A stretch of 64,000 bases of DNA from positions 82,317,340 through 82,381,339 of the forward strand of contig CM043971.1 of NCBI GenBank assembly GCA_014529385.2. The letters run 5' to 3'. This DNA is from Adiantum capillus-veneris (Eukaryota > Streptophyta > Polypodiopsida > Polypodiales > Pteridaceae). The notes beneath the pieces were generated by a model, which saw only the letters and a program-made list of their open reading frames with translations, was not told the DNA's origin and ran no database searches. A program made the translations under genes and the position numbers. Below are positions 45,956 through 56,985 of this stretch, piece by piece (the first letter of the stretch is position 1; the number at the start of each line of letters is the position of its first letter).

Positions 45956-47660
45956 CTCTATAAGACTGTCTTCCTGAAACGCCATATCCACCATCGACAC
46001 CCCGCCCATCTTCACCGCTGCCATCCGGGCTCCTTGGCAAGCCATACACTCCACTTCCAAATCCTCCAAATCCAGCACTGGCAGACCTAAATTTATCCGC
46101 TGGGGTTGCTTTCCATGTTGAATCACCAAATCCAGAACTGCCATAAATATCCCCCATGAACATACTGTTCCCTGAACGTGATCTGCCTACTGCAAGACCC
46201 CCTAAGGACCTTCCATGCCCAGTACTTTGGCCACCGTACCCCGCAGTGTTTGAGCTAATGAATGGACTGTCAGTACCTTCATAACCATAGTTGTGATTTT
46301 CGTAGAGAGGATTGACACTGTTGGCTGTTTGAGAGGAACCCCATGTCCCCACTCCACCATACCCACTCATGCAAGATGTCCGATTGACTTCAAATCCTGC
46401 AGAACCACTTAAACTGTCATAGCTAGGTCCTCCACTACCCCAAGGATTCCTTCCCGGTGAACTGTTGTAAGCATTATTGAAACTACCACTATTGGTAGCG
46501 CTTCCATAGCCAGCACCAAAATAAGAACCTCCATGAATTCCAGAACCATAGCTGCCTCCACCATAGGATGCATTGCCTCCATAGACACTAGACCCATACA
46601 CACCATTCAATGATCCATTGTGAATTCTAGAACTAGTGTGTCCTATCGCTCCATAAGGAGAATACAAACCCCTATTGCTGGGTGATGAGCCATATCTGCT
46701 ATCTATCTGTGTAGCATATGACATAATAGGGCTAGGAGTAAACGCTTGGGCATAACTGCTTGTGTAGGGACTTCCTCTGCTTCCAGCACCTGCTCCTAAA
46801 CCAATTCCATTGCTCCTGGTTGGGCCTGTAGATAGTTCTTTTGGTACAGCGCGTTTCACCTCTACCATTTTCTCATTTAACTCGTGGAATGTTTTCTGCA
46901 GAACTTTATCAACTGACTCTTCTGAGTCATAAGTAATAAATCCAAATCCACGAGGTCTCTGTGTGCCATGATCGTACATCACAACAACGTCTGTGATAGT
47001 GCCAAACTGCCCAAAATACTTCTTAAAGTCGTTCTCTGTCACTGTTGAGGCTAAACCACCCACAAAAATCTTCTTCGTCCTTGCTGGATTTGATGGGGCA
47101 GGACTTCCTGCACTTCCATTACTGATCCTGCTTGCACTCTGTTGGTCATCTCTCGGCACAGCTTTTTTGGCTTCTACCTGCATACATAACAAATAGAGAT
47201 ATCCATTGACATTCCGGGTCATTCTACAACCAAAACAGCCACATCCTCCCAGAAAAAGCATGGTTGTATGCCTATGTGTACTATGTGTACTCAGCATGTC
47301 AATCACATGCTGATATTACATCAGCATCATGCACAAAACTTGCACTTAAAACCCATGAGCTTGATGATGTATTCACAAGCGTACATACCATAATATCTTC
47401 AATACTGGAGGGTGTAAACAAGGAGATCGATCACTCACCATTCTACCATCAATACTGTGCTTTTCTAGAACGACCATATCTGCTACCATCGGATCTGAAA
47501 AGACAATGAATCCAAAGCCACGTGCCCTTCCAGTTGCCCGATCTTTCATAATAACAGCTTCAACCACTTCTCCAAATGCGCTGAAGTAGCTCTTCAGCTT
47601 CTCCTCCGTGGTCTCCCATGAGATACCACCAATGAAGAGCTTCCCTTGATCGGATTCCAT
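45956..47660 (-). CDS. hnRNP1-like RNA-binding protein, two RRMs and a Gly/Ser/Tyr-rich tail
   Basis: Two exons are clear. Exon 1 (47660-47439) starts at ATG and encodes 74 residues. Exon 2 (47177-45956) continues in frame after a 261-bp GT-AG intron (donor GTGAGTG, acceptor TATGCAG). RRM1 has RNP2 LFIGGI (residues 8-13) and RNP1 RGFGFIVF (47-54); RRM2 has IFVGGL (111-116) and RGFGFITY (150-157). The RRMs are joined by the family-typical VEAKKAVPRDDQQ. From about residue 175 the chain is Gly/Ser/Tyr/Asn-rich, a low-complexity domain usual in plant hnRNP A/B relatives. These nuclear proteins bind pre-mRNA and affect splicing and transport. Exon 2 ends in phase 1 (SYR plus one base) at donor GTACTG, so a short last exon is missing from this call. 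No frame defects, unlike everything around it: probably the one functional gene. Confidence 0.92.
47178..47438 (-). other. Intron 1 of the hnRNP gene
   Basis: GTGAGTG at the donor and TTATGTATGCAG at the acceptor flank 261 bases. Removing it joins residue 74 (Met of DGRM) to VEAKKA in frame and restores the conserved RRM1-RRM2 linker. Confidence 0.92.
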
Positions 47661-47939
47661 TACCGTTACTTGAATGTAAGGAGAGGGAGCTTCAGATCTG
47701 AGGAGGGGTAATGAGATCAAGAGAATGTACAAGACGAGCTCCGTCTGAGATATGGCTGATCTCTTGAATGTAATGTGGCCTTCTAAGATCTACAATATTT
47801 ACCGTGTGTATGTTCAGTTGCTAAGGCCTTGCCTGAGGTGTAATGTGAGCATGTACAGTGTGTATAATCCTGCTTTGATCGGTGTAAAGTTTAGTTGTGC
47901 GATCCAGAATCAAAGCGGGTGGGGGTGAAGACGTGGATG

Positions 47940-47980
<41 letters not shown>

Positions 47981-48112
47981 CAACAGTTCAGCGATCGGCG
48001 CGAAATGAGGTGCCAAAGGTAGCTGAGGCAAAGTGGGCGACAAAGCAAGGTGGGTGTGTGCGTGTAGAAGCCCGCGCGTACACGAACTCCTCCGGGTGCA
48101 GACTAGATGCAA

Positions 48113-48113
<1 letters not shown>
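47661..48113 (-). promoter_or_regulatory. Probable 5' UTR and promoter of the hnRNP gene with a (CT)n tract
   Basis: Upstream of the ATG the minus strand is pyrimidine-rich and includes (CT)n at 47979-47943. Plant leaders commonly carry such CT microsatellites. No TATA box can be assigned with confidence. Confidence 0.45.
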
Positions 48114-48156
<43 letters not shown>

Positions 48157-48300
48157 TGTTTGTGTGTGTGTGTGTGAGTGTTATGGTGGACGAGGACGGA
48201 GAGGCTCAGTAGGAGCCTGCATTGTTGGTTTTGCCGTGCTGTGCTTGCTTGTGCCTTTGAAGAACTACTACTTACGCCCTCGCGCGCGCGCGCGCGCTCA
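48114..48300. repeat. Microsatellites (AG)n, (GT)n and (CG)n
   Basis: (AG)n at 48114-48154 runs into (GT)n to 48176; (CG)n lies at 48282-48297. Confidence 0.9.
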
Positions 48301-48486
48301 CGCTCTCTCCCACATGTGCCTTTGGCCCCTTCTCCTCCCCTCCATTCTGGATAAATTTCTTATCTTCTGCGTGTATTCACCCATTCTGCAACCGCTCAGC
48401 TCATGTGAGTGTAATTCAAGGGCCATCTCACGTCACTACCCTCAATTTCCAACCCACCGTCAAAATTAGGAAAGTTGAGCAATGGC

Positions 48487-48741
48487 ACTTGCCCACAAAA
48501 CGAGTCAAGAGTCAAGACTCAAGACTAGATAACACGGGGCATTAATGAAGGCGCAGAGCAATTGTCCTCAGTTCGAGGCAAACTAGGGTTCAAATGGGTC
48601 GGCAACAATTGGAAGGTACTTGCTCACAAAACGAGTCAAGACTTGATACTAGATAACACAGGGCATTAATGATGGCGCAGAGCAATTGTCCTCAGTTTGA
48701 GGCAAACTCGGGTTCAAATGGGACGGCAACAATTGGAAGGT
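48487..48741. repeat. 131-bp tandem duplication
   Basis: The copies are 48487-48617 and 48618-48741, starting ACTTGC.CACAAAACGAGTC and ending GGCAACAATTGGAAGGT. The first has an extra AGTCAAGACTC-like insertion. Confidence 0.85.
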
Positions 48742-49960
48742 ACTTGACGCAGTGCTTTCTTGTTGGTTATTCTATAGCGCTGCAGCTATCGGGCCCACCA
48801 TTCTCTTCCAGAGAACACTCCTTGGAAGATGAAGATTTTTTATCTTTTTCATGTTGATTGTGTGAGGACCTACGCTCTGCACCAATTGTGTAGCTACACG
48901 ACGAATTTGTTGCACACAAGAGAAAGTGTACCACCATCTCTGGTGAATCTACCACCGTAGAGGAGAAGCAATCCCTACGCTTGGTTGTTGCACTGTCTGA
49001 ACCCGGCCTAAGGCTAGGTTCAGTTGAGGTAGAGTGAGGGGAAGAGGCAAGCAGCCTCCGTGGCACACAGCCATTAAGCAAAAGAAAGACCCGCTTCTCT
49101 AGAGCCATCATTGTTTGGACGAGGCCCCCGCCCCCTCCCACCCCAAAAAAAATTCCATTAATGAGCTTTGTTTTTTTGTAAAATGCGCGCTCGAGTTGAA
49201 CTCTAAGTTGTACTTTCGAGCCTCACGATCAACCTCTAAGCTACCCCTCATTTGATGTGCAAGCTTTGCGCCATACAGAATGATTCATGGCGTCTGTCTC
49301 ATTTGAACATGAAGAGCGGAGGCAATTAGAAATGCAAGAGTATGGCGGTGGGCTTGTTTGAACCTACCCCAAACATGGACAAAAACACGACACACGACCA
49401 ATTTTTCAAGAGTGCAATAGCCTAGCCAACCAACCCTATGTACACGTTGTAGAGGTGTGGGATTTGAGTGCCTCCAATCAAGAGTAAACAAGGACCTCCC
49501 TCATCCAAATTTACATCTTGGCCAAGTTTCGTCCCTCGACACATCCGAGAGCCCACGCTCCCCACCTCCTGGCACCACCCACATGGAACAAATGTGCCTA
49601 ATCGGAAGGCTCTCAAGAAAATAATTGTTGCAAACTAAGATTTGCCTCTGATGGGTTTAAGATGTTGGAGAACCTAAGCACTATGTCTCCCCACTATGTG
49701 CATGCAGCTTCTCTACAAGTCCTATAAAATAGGTCAAGAAGAGAACATTGTACAGAACTCCAAGGACTTCACCTACAGTTGTGCACAAAATAGTCCTCAG
49801 CCTTCAAACATTGATCAGCGAGGATAATAGGTGGGGCCCCTCTAGCCTCAGCCAAGGCCCAAAATGGGCTTTAGTCTCGTATGGAGCGTGAGTTTTCAAA
49901 ATGTGAGCATAGTGCTTCCCTTTTCTTTGCCTATTGAGATATTTAAATGTGCATTAAGGG
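48742..49960. other. Intergenic DNA with one possible tRNA-like SINE head
   Basis: On the minus strand, 49245-49190 carries TAGCTTAGAGG (A-box-like) and GTTCAACTC (B-box-like) with near-tRNA spacing, followed by an A-rich tail (49180-49165). No clear target-site duplication, so I do not call it as an element. Otherwise nothing recognised. Confidence 0.3.
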
Positions 49961-49973
49961 CAAGTTCAACTTT

Positions 49974-50171
49974 TTTTTTTTGTTTTTTGTGTTGGAGAGT
50001 AGAACCTCTTAAGGTGAGTCATCTCAACCGGGTTAGGGTGGCCAATCCATCATTTGGACTACGGGTACAGCTCCTAAGGGCTACACGTCATACGAGTTGT
50101 CAAGGGGATTTGAACCCAAGACCTTTGACACAAGGGGCTCTTGCTCTACCAACTGAGTTAGCTCTCGTTGA
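49974..50171 (-). mobile_element. tRNA-derived SINE with 13-bp target-site duplication
   Basis: The minus strand starts with a tRNA-like head: A box TAACTCAGTTGGTAGAGC (50160-50143) and B box GGTTCAAATCC (50116-50106). A unique body of about 110 bases follows, then an A-rich tail (plus-strand T-run from 49974 to about 49987). The direct repeat CAAGTTCAACTTT lies on both sides (49961-49973 and 50172-50184), the hallmark of LINE-machinery retroposition. The ends of the head do not pair as an acceptor stem, so it is not a tRNA gene. The SINE has internal Pol III promoter elements and encodes no protein. Confidence 0.87.
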
Positions 50172-50184
50172 CAAGTTCAACTTT

Positions 50185-50890
50185 CAAACAACATCTTTCC
50201 AACAATATAAGATTGAAATAGGGGGAAAATAGTTCAATGGTCTCTTTTCCACCCTCTCCGTTGTCATAGTGGGGTAGATTTTAAAGATGTTATAAATGAC
50301 TTCCACCTTCTTCCATGTCACAATGGGGTAGATTTTAGAGATGTTCCCAATTAATTTAATTTAATGGGTCTATCTTGTCTCCCAATTAATTAATTAGTCG
50401 TCGAGATGCCTTGCAAAACCATACATCCCACTTTTTCTGTTGTTCCCGCGAATTAGCTTCGTAGCCTCCTCCCCGCCCCAAGCTTGGATCTCTCTACTGC
50501 AACCTCACAAAAGCTCTCCCTCTCAGTTTCCTCGCGATGGTGATAACCATCACCTTTTGATGAAACTAGACAGGGCTCCTGCATCACCTACTTGTCCTGT
50601 GCTAGGGTGTGCAACACGGTGCTGTAAATGTAAAAGCAAAAATCATCGCCCACAACCCCTTCCCCACCCTGCGGATTATGTCCAACATCCCTGTTCTGCC
50701 TCCACCCCGTTCAGAGCTTGCCTTGCAGAGTATCCCCCTCGTCATCGTCACCTTCTCTCTTGTATTGCGCATCAGAGCTCGGCGTTCACAAAAGGCAACA
50801 GCTCCTGCAGACTCTTCTCCCACCTGCACACAACAGCAGCACTTCCTGCCACTTGCCCGCCTACATCCATGCAACCACATCCGACTGCCA

Positions 50891-50895
<5 letters not shown>
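50185..50895. other. Intergenic DNA, no gene supported
   Basis: Overlapping open stretches exist in two frames, but composition tracks the pyrimidine-rich sequence. No motif seen. Confidence 0.4.
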
Positions 50896-50928
<33 letters not shown>

Positions 50929-50945
50929 CCCCCCCCCCCCCCCCC
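50896..50945. repeat. (CT)n followed by a 20-C run
   Basis: CT dinucleotides from about 50896 to 50925, then C20 (50926-50945). Confidence 0.9.
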
Positions 50946-53847
50946 ACGTTTGCGTTGACAGCGCAGACCTACCAACTCGCCCTTTGCTCCCTCCAATGCG
51001 GCCATTCCTGCCATCTGACAGCTCTTCAGTTCAACTCCAACGACGTTAAAAATCTTCTTCTTCTTCTTCTCTCTCGCGTACCAGATGACGACCCCTCCCT
51101 TTTCCTGTTTGATTAACAAGTCGGCATGTTCCAAGATTTGCACTAATGTGGCCTGCTTTGAAAATTTGAGGGACATTAATGGGGTAGATTTTAGAGATGT
51201 TCCTTAGGTGAAGAAGGTGCATCATGATGTTTTCTTTGCACAAATTTCACCATTGAGAAAAATACAAATATGTAGTTCAGAGATAGTGCATGTCCACACA
51301 AGGCATGTTATCGCCCAACTATGCATCTACGAAGGCAACTATGCCATCTTCATGGTCATGAAGTGCGAAGTTATGAACTGCTCTGCAATTCATCAGCATT
51401 GAGGGGGTTGGTTGAACTGGCATGTGGAGGTCGGCTAAGGAGTGAAGCGTCTGCAGTGGGGTCCATCTTCACATGCGAGAAATTCCTTGCAGTGGGTTGC
51501 ATCCACGTCACTGCTACAACCACCTATTTTATCATTTACTACACCCTTTTTGTCTCATGCTCAGTCATTGAAGGCTCCTCACCGGGCTATTCTCGCAGCT
51601 GTGCCAAAATCCGCATAGTTGCAAAGCAGCGTGCATAGTTCTATTGTGCTTGATACATTCATTATCTCATGTGACTGTGAACGAGGCATAATTATCATCG
51701 AGAGTTATCAATAACTATGCCTTGTGTGACCATCACCATAGTGACATGGATGCACAACTCAATAAATCTATAAGATGCTAGGTGATCTAAAGGATACCTC
51801 CACCGAAGTATGAATAGTTGTGTCATTGAGGGGATCAACCACATCGATAAAAGCATAGCTTACATCCAAATAAAAATTGTTGTTCAAAAGATTGTTCGCT
51901 AACCATCTCCTTATGTTACTAATTATCTTTTTCAATAAGACACTATAAAGCGGTGAACAACGAGGTGAGTGTGCACATTTTGGAAATGTGGATTTCATCC
52001 TATCACACAAGCAAGGGTAGCAACCTATGCTTGAGAGTAGCTTAGCATTGTTATTGGCTTTTTTCCATGCTTCGTGTTCCCATGTTCGGACATCGTGTCA
52101 GCATAAGACTAACCAGTGAATTGACAAATTGCGATCCATCCTTTTCACGCTCTATATTATGACTATAAGGGCTTGTATACTCTTAGCCAAGGTCTGCCTT
52201 TGCCTCAAAGTTCTTCGGTTTACCATGGATCACTATCAATTAAATATCACCTTTGGAGGCTAGGCTTTAAGACTTACTTTTGAAATCTCTAGGCTTTGCC
52301 TTTGAGGCTTTAAAGGTAGGTTTTGAGGTTAGCTTCACAGCCTCTTGGCTAACTTTAGCAGACATGGCCGCGCGAAAACCTTCTCATGTGGAGGTGGACT
52401 TAGGAGGGAAGGCTAAAGGTGACTAAGTGGGACCGGTAGACCTAGGAATCGAAGGAGGGGGAAAAGGGTCGAGCACCCCAAATTGCGGTGGGCTAGTGAA
52501 CAACAACACTTCGCTCAGGAAGTTGGTGGAGCTTAGAGTAGCTGGAAATGGAAATTGCAACTATCCAGAGTAGGCTAACACAACACAAATCCTGTCTAAA
52601 CAAGAGGTCATTCGAGGAGACAACGCATCATCCACAATCATGGACATAGCCAAAGGCGACAAGGCTTTCCAGTCACTAAAAAGGACCTTGCCTCAGAGGA
52701 TGGAGACTGAAAATGCATGCACAATGGTTGTCCCGCTAGTGTTGATCAAGAGGCCGTTAGTCAAGCTGGTCGGCTTGATGCTAGTTTTTGGCTTCATAGC
52801 AAGGTATCAGCAAAGGATGAACTCTTCAACTTGCTATACGGCTCGGGAGTTATTAATCATGGTGGCTTAGTAGGTTTTATGCATTATCTCACAAAAGGGC
52901 TCTTCACGGTCCAGTTTCAAGACCCCTCATTAGTATTAGAATGATCTCTTCTTGGGAGGAAATACGTCTAAGAGCCATCCATTGCTCATTGCTACAAAAA
53001 TCGTGAGTAAATTGCTACTTTAAACACATTTGGAAGACAAGGAACTTTAAACACATTTGCTAAGTTCATGGAGATAGTCCAAGAAAGCAAGGTAGCGATC
53101 ATCTCCATTGGAAAGAAAAGGAACTCAGAAGAGTGGAACAGGACCCTATGGGCTGCAATGACTAACGTGCAAAGGTGAAAGTATGGGTCATCCATGGTTG
53201 TGGGGTGGCTCCCCCATCAATCGATGTATCTATGATCCATTGATATGGTCATGGCTCGTCACGAGCATGATAGGAATATGTAATTTTTTGGATCTATGAA
53301 TATAATCCACTCACCATTGTGAGTTTTGCCCAGAAAAAAAGTATTAAAAGTCATGGCCAAAAGTATGTTTTTCTTCAACAGTCCCCAGTCTATGTGCTCA
53401 CACGGATCCATCCTTTGAAACTCCAAACACTTTTAATGGCTTGTACCCATGTGTGTGGAATTTGTCGACCTTCCACTATGGCTATGTGATAATCTCAAAA
53501 AAGTGGCAGCACACTAGGAATCTCGCTTTGAATCCCATCCCTAACAAAAAGCTTTGCAATGTTGTCATGCCGCTTTGCATGCACGGGGTGAAAGATGCAA
53601 ATTTGCATACATATTTGAGGTTTTGCCAAACTTATAAACAATATTAGTAGTTGTTATGTTAGCAAGAGGACTGAAATGTATGTTAAATGTGGGTTCCGGT
53701 GCCTAGAAATGGAGCTGCTACCTGCATGCCGAGCTGCAATGATGCTGCCAAAAAGTGGTTTTACAGGCAAAAGTTGTAGTGTTCGAAGTGCTTTACAAAT
53801 TTGTCTTTATGGCTCGTCATTGGAGCTACAGTAAGGAAGTTATGGCA
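50946..53847. other. Mostly unassigned; weak coding-like traces at 52560-52945
   Basis: The plus strand near 52640-52944 has two overlapping open frames with mixed composition and a G-V-I-N-H-G-G-L motif, but no family is recognised. Near 53660-53760 PPR-like residues may be present but too decayed to claim. The rest shows nothing. Confidence 0.3.
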
Positions 53848-53939
53848 ATTTGAATTCGAGATGGTTTGCAGATCCGTACCGGATTGGGTAGCTATTGATG
53901 AAGGGTCGAAGTTGATATGAATGCATGGGCTTGAAGTGC

Positions 53940-54500
53940 TCATCATGTGGAGCATGTTGGTCTTTTCATATCGCCATTTGGAGCCCTTGTTGCCAAGATA
54001 TTTCCCATTGAAGTTTCACCGGGGGCCGGTTCCATACCAGTTTGGTCGTCCCGGTCAATGTGCCATCTGGCAGTTTTCATGCTTCAACTAGGTACTTGGA
54101 TATGGTGCACTTCAAAAGGAAATAAGTGCTCAAGAAGAATCTTGCATAGAATGTCATCTGTTGCAGTGCATTGATTGTTGGATATACTTGTGCTCGTTCG
54201 GCACTACCGTGGTCGAGATTTATGTATAAAGTGGTGATTTGGCACTCTCGATATGGATGTGGCAAGTGTTTTGTGGAAAACTTTTACCATTTGCAAAGGG
54301 AAGGCTTTTTGCCTAATGCAGTCACTTATACTTGCATCTTGGGGGCATGTGGAATTATACAAGATGATAACGTGGAAAATCCAATGCACGATAATATTGG
54401 TAGTTAGGGGCTGCTAGAAACAAGGTTTGTGCTGAGCAATGCTTTGCTTGATATGCCATGCTTAGCGATGTCTTGGCCGATACACATGCCAAATGGCTTT
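53940..54500 (+). pseudogene. PPR relic, first tandem copy
   Basis: Translation gives I-V-G-Y-T-C-A-R (near 54172), then F-Y-H-L-Q-R-E-G-F-L-P-N-A-V-T-Y-T-C-I-L (near 54280-54340), G-A-C-G-I-I-Q-D-D, and V-L-S-N-A-L-L-D-M near 54430. These follow the PPR order ...GY, ..LQREG..PN.VTY.CIL.AC, ..NAL.DMY. Stops and frame changes are frequent. After about 54500 the sequence is a GA-rich, non-PPR stretch. Confidence 0.7.
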
Positions 54501-55049
54501 ATGAATTCAAAGGCCAAAGGCGGACCAATTGAACCAAGGGTGAGGCCGCCCAAGGTGAGAAGGCCGCCCAATATAAGTAAGGGGAGGTTAATGTGTGGGA
54601 AGGAGAAAAAAAAAGAGGAGAATTGATATGAAAACAGCAAGCAGGGGGCGCAGAGGAGGGAGATGGGCTCGCAATGGCCAGGGGAAGGCTCAGATCGTGG
54701 CAACCATGAAGGGCAAGTTCCACAACATGCTTTGGCGAGGATTTTTGGAGCCATTCTTGTCGCGTTTGGTACTGCTGCAAAGCCGACTTGCTCGTCATCG
54801 GGGTCGCTCCCATGCCACGTAATTCATGGCGCCGTGACTGTCATGGAGGGGCAAAAAGAAGGATTTTTGGCATAGCATGGGGGATAGCGTGAGGAAGCAA
54901 GGCAGGGATTATGGTATTGGCAGAAAAAGAGCAAGAAGAGGAGAAAAGAAGAGGGGAATCGAAGAGAAGAAGGCAGTTTGAATTCGAGATGGTTTGCAAA
55001 TCCATACCGGATTGGACAGCTAATGATGAAGGGTTGAAGTTGATATGAA

Positions 55050-55640
55050 TGCATGGGCTTGAAGTGCTCGTCATGTGGAGCATGTTGGTCTTTTCAGATC
55101 GCCAAGATATTGCCCATTAAGTTTCGTCGGGGGTCGGTTCCATACCAATTTGGTCGTCCCGGTCAATGTGCCATCTGGCAGTTTTCGTGCTTCAGCCAGG
55201 TACTCGAATATGGTGCACTTAAAAAGGAAATAAGTGCTCAAGAAGAATCTTGCATGGAATGTCATCTGTTGCAGTGCACTGATTGCTGGATATGCTGGGG
55301 TGAACTTGTGCTCGTTCGGCACTATCGTGGTCGAGATTTACGTATAAAGTGGTGATTTGGCAATCTCAATATGGATGTGGCAAGTGTTTTGTAGAAAACT
55401 TTTACCGTTTGCAAAGGGAAGGCTTTTTGCCTAATGCATTCACTTATACTTGCATCTTGGGGGCATGTGGCATTATACAAGATGATAATGTGGAAAACCC
55501 AATGCACGATAATATTGGTAGTTAGGGGCTGCTGGAAACAAGGTTTGTGCTGAGCAATGCTTTGGTTGATATGCCATGCTTACCGATGTCTTGGGCGATA
55601 CACATGCCAAATGTGGTGGCTTTATGAATTCAAAGGCCAA
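55050..55640 (+). pseudogene. PPR relic, second tandem copy
   Basis: The same motif series as the first copy is shifted by 1128 bases, including the REGF-PNA-TYTCIL block near 55415-55465 (here A-F-T-Y-T-C-I-L after one substitution). It differs by indels and carries its own frame changes. Confidence 0.7.
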
Positions 55641-56116
55641 AGGCGGCCCAATTGAACCAAGGGTGAGGCCGCCCAAGGTGAGAAGGCCCCCCAATGTAAG
55701 TAAGGGGGGGTTAATGTATGGGAAGGAGAAAAAAAAGAGGGGAAATGATGTGAAAACAGGGAGCAGGGGGCGCAGAGGAGGGAGATGGGCTCGCGTTGGC
55801 CAGGGGAAGGCTCAGATGGTGGCAACCATGAAGGGCAAGGTGCACAACAAGCTGTGGCGAGGATTTTTGGCGACATTCCCGTCGTGTTTGGTACTGTTGC
55901 AAAGCCGACTTGCTGCATCATCAGGATCGCTCCCATGCCACATCAGTAACGGTACCGTGACTATCGTGGAGGGGCAAAAATAGGGATTTTTTACAAGGAT
56001 TTTTTGGCGTAGCATGGGGGATAGCGTGAGGAAGCAAGGTAGAGATTAGGGTATTGGGGGAAGAAGAGCAACGGGAGGAGAAAAGAAGAGGGGAATTGAA
56101 GAGAAGAAGACCTCGG

Positions 56117-56496
<380 letters not shown>

Positions 56497-56499
<3 letters not shown>

Positions 56500-56985
56500 G
56501 AGGCACAAAGGAGGGAAGGTGAACGAGGGGAGAAGCTCGAACATTGAGGCCGGTGGAGTTGAAGGAAAGGAGGGCAAGAAGCAGAGAGTTTCACTTGACG
56601 ATTACAGTTTGCTTTCATCGGATTGGGTTTTTTTTATTAGGGTTTTTAAAATCAACAGGCATATCATCGATGGCGTAAGTAAGCAATTTGTAAAGGAATT
56701 ATTGGGGATCAATAAATGGAAGTAAATACTAATTACCAGCATCAAATAATTGTCGATATCTTCTTTCAGGCTATTTGTGTTTCCAATCGTATTCGTCTCT
56801 CTAAAACACTTGTAACTACCCTTAAATTTTTCATATCCACACTGGATTCCCTTGGTTTGAGGCTACACTGACTGTCCGTCCACAGCCAGAAGCCCGACGC
56901 TTTCTTGATCGACCCGGAGACGTGCGCACCCTGACAAATTTGGTGAACTAGACGTGAACTAGACACTGGTAGATGGAGTCTAGAG
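56497..56985. other. Leader-like sequence before the gag relic; no LTR end identified
   Basis: Nothing is recognised except a possible untranslated leader of the following retroelement. No TG/CA end or primer site was found. Confidence 0.35.

Larger units (their letters stand above)
53848..56110 (+). repeat. 1.13-kb tandem duplication containing a PPR relic
   Basis: Copy 1 is about 53848-54975 and copy 2 about 54976-56110, with 1128-bp spacing measured at TGAATTCGAGATGG (53851 and 54979). Both end in GATAGCGTGAGGAAGCAAGG and a GA-rich stretch. Similarity looks around 90% by eye, with several indels, so it predates the 199-bp duplication at 17 kb. Confidence 0.9.

Noticed and set aside
46409-46606. 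Met/Val-rich minus-strand frame inside the hnRNP exon
   Set aside because: Out-of-frame translation of the Gly/Ser/Tyr codons of exon 2.
49145-49245. Second tRNA-derived SINE
   Set aside because: Box-like motifs and an A-rich tail are present but no flanking duplication is visible; kept only as a note.
50095-50178. tRNA gene
   Set aside because: A and B boxes are good, but the ends do not pair as an acceptor stem, and a body, A-tail and target-site duplication mark it as a SINE.
54404-55936. Minus-strand open frames repeated in both tandem copies
   Set aside because: They are antisense of the PPR relic and GA-rich tail; their repetition comes from the DNA duplication.
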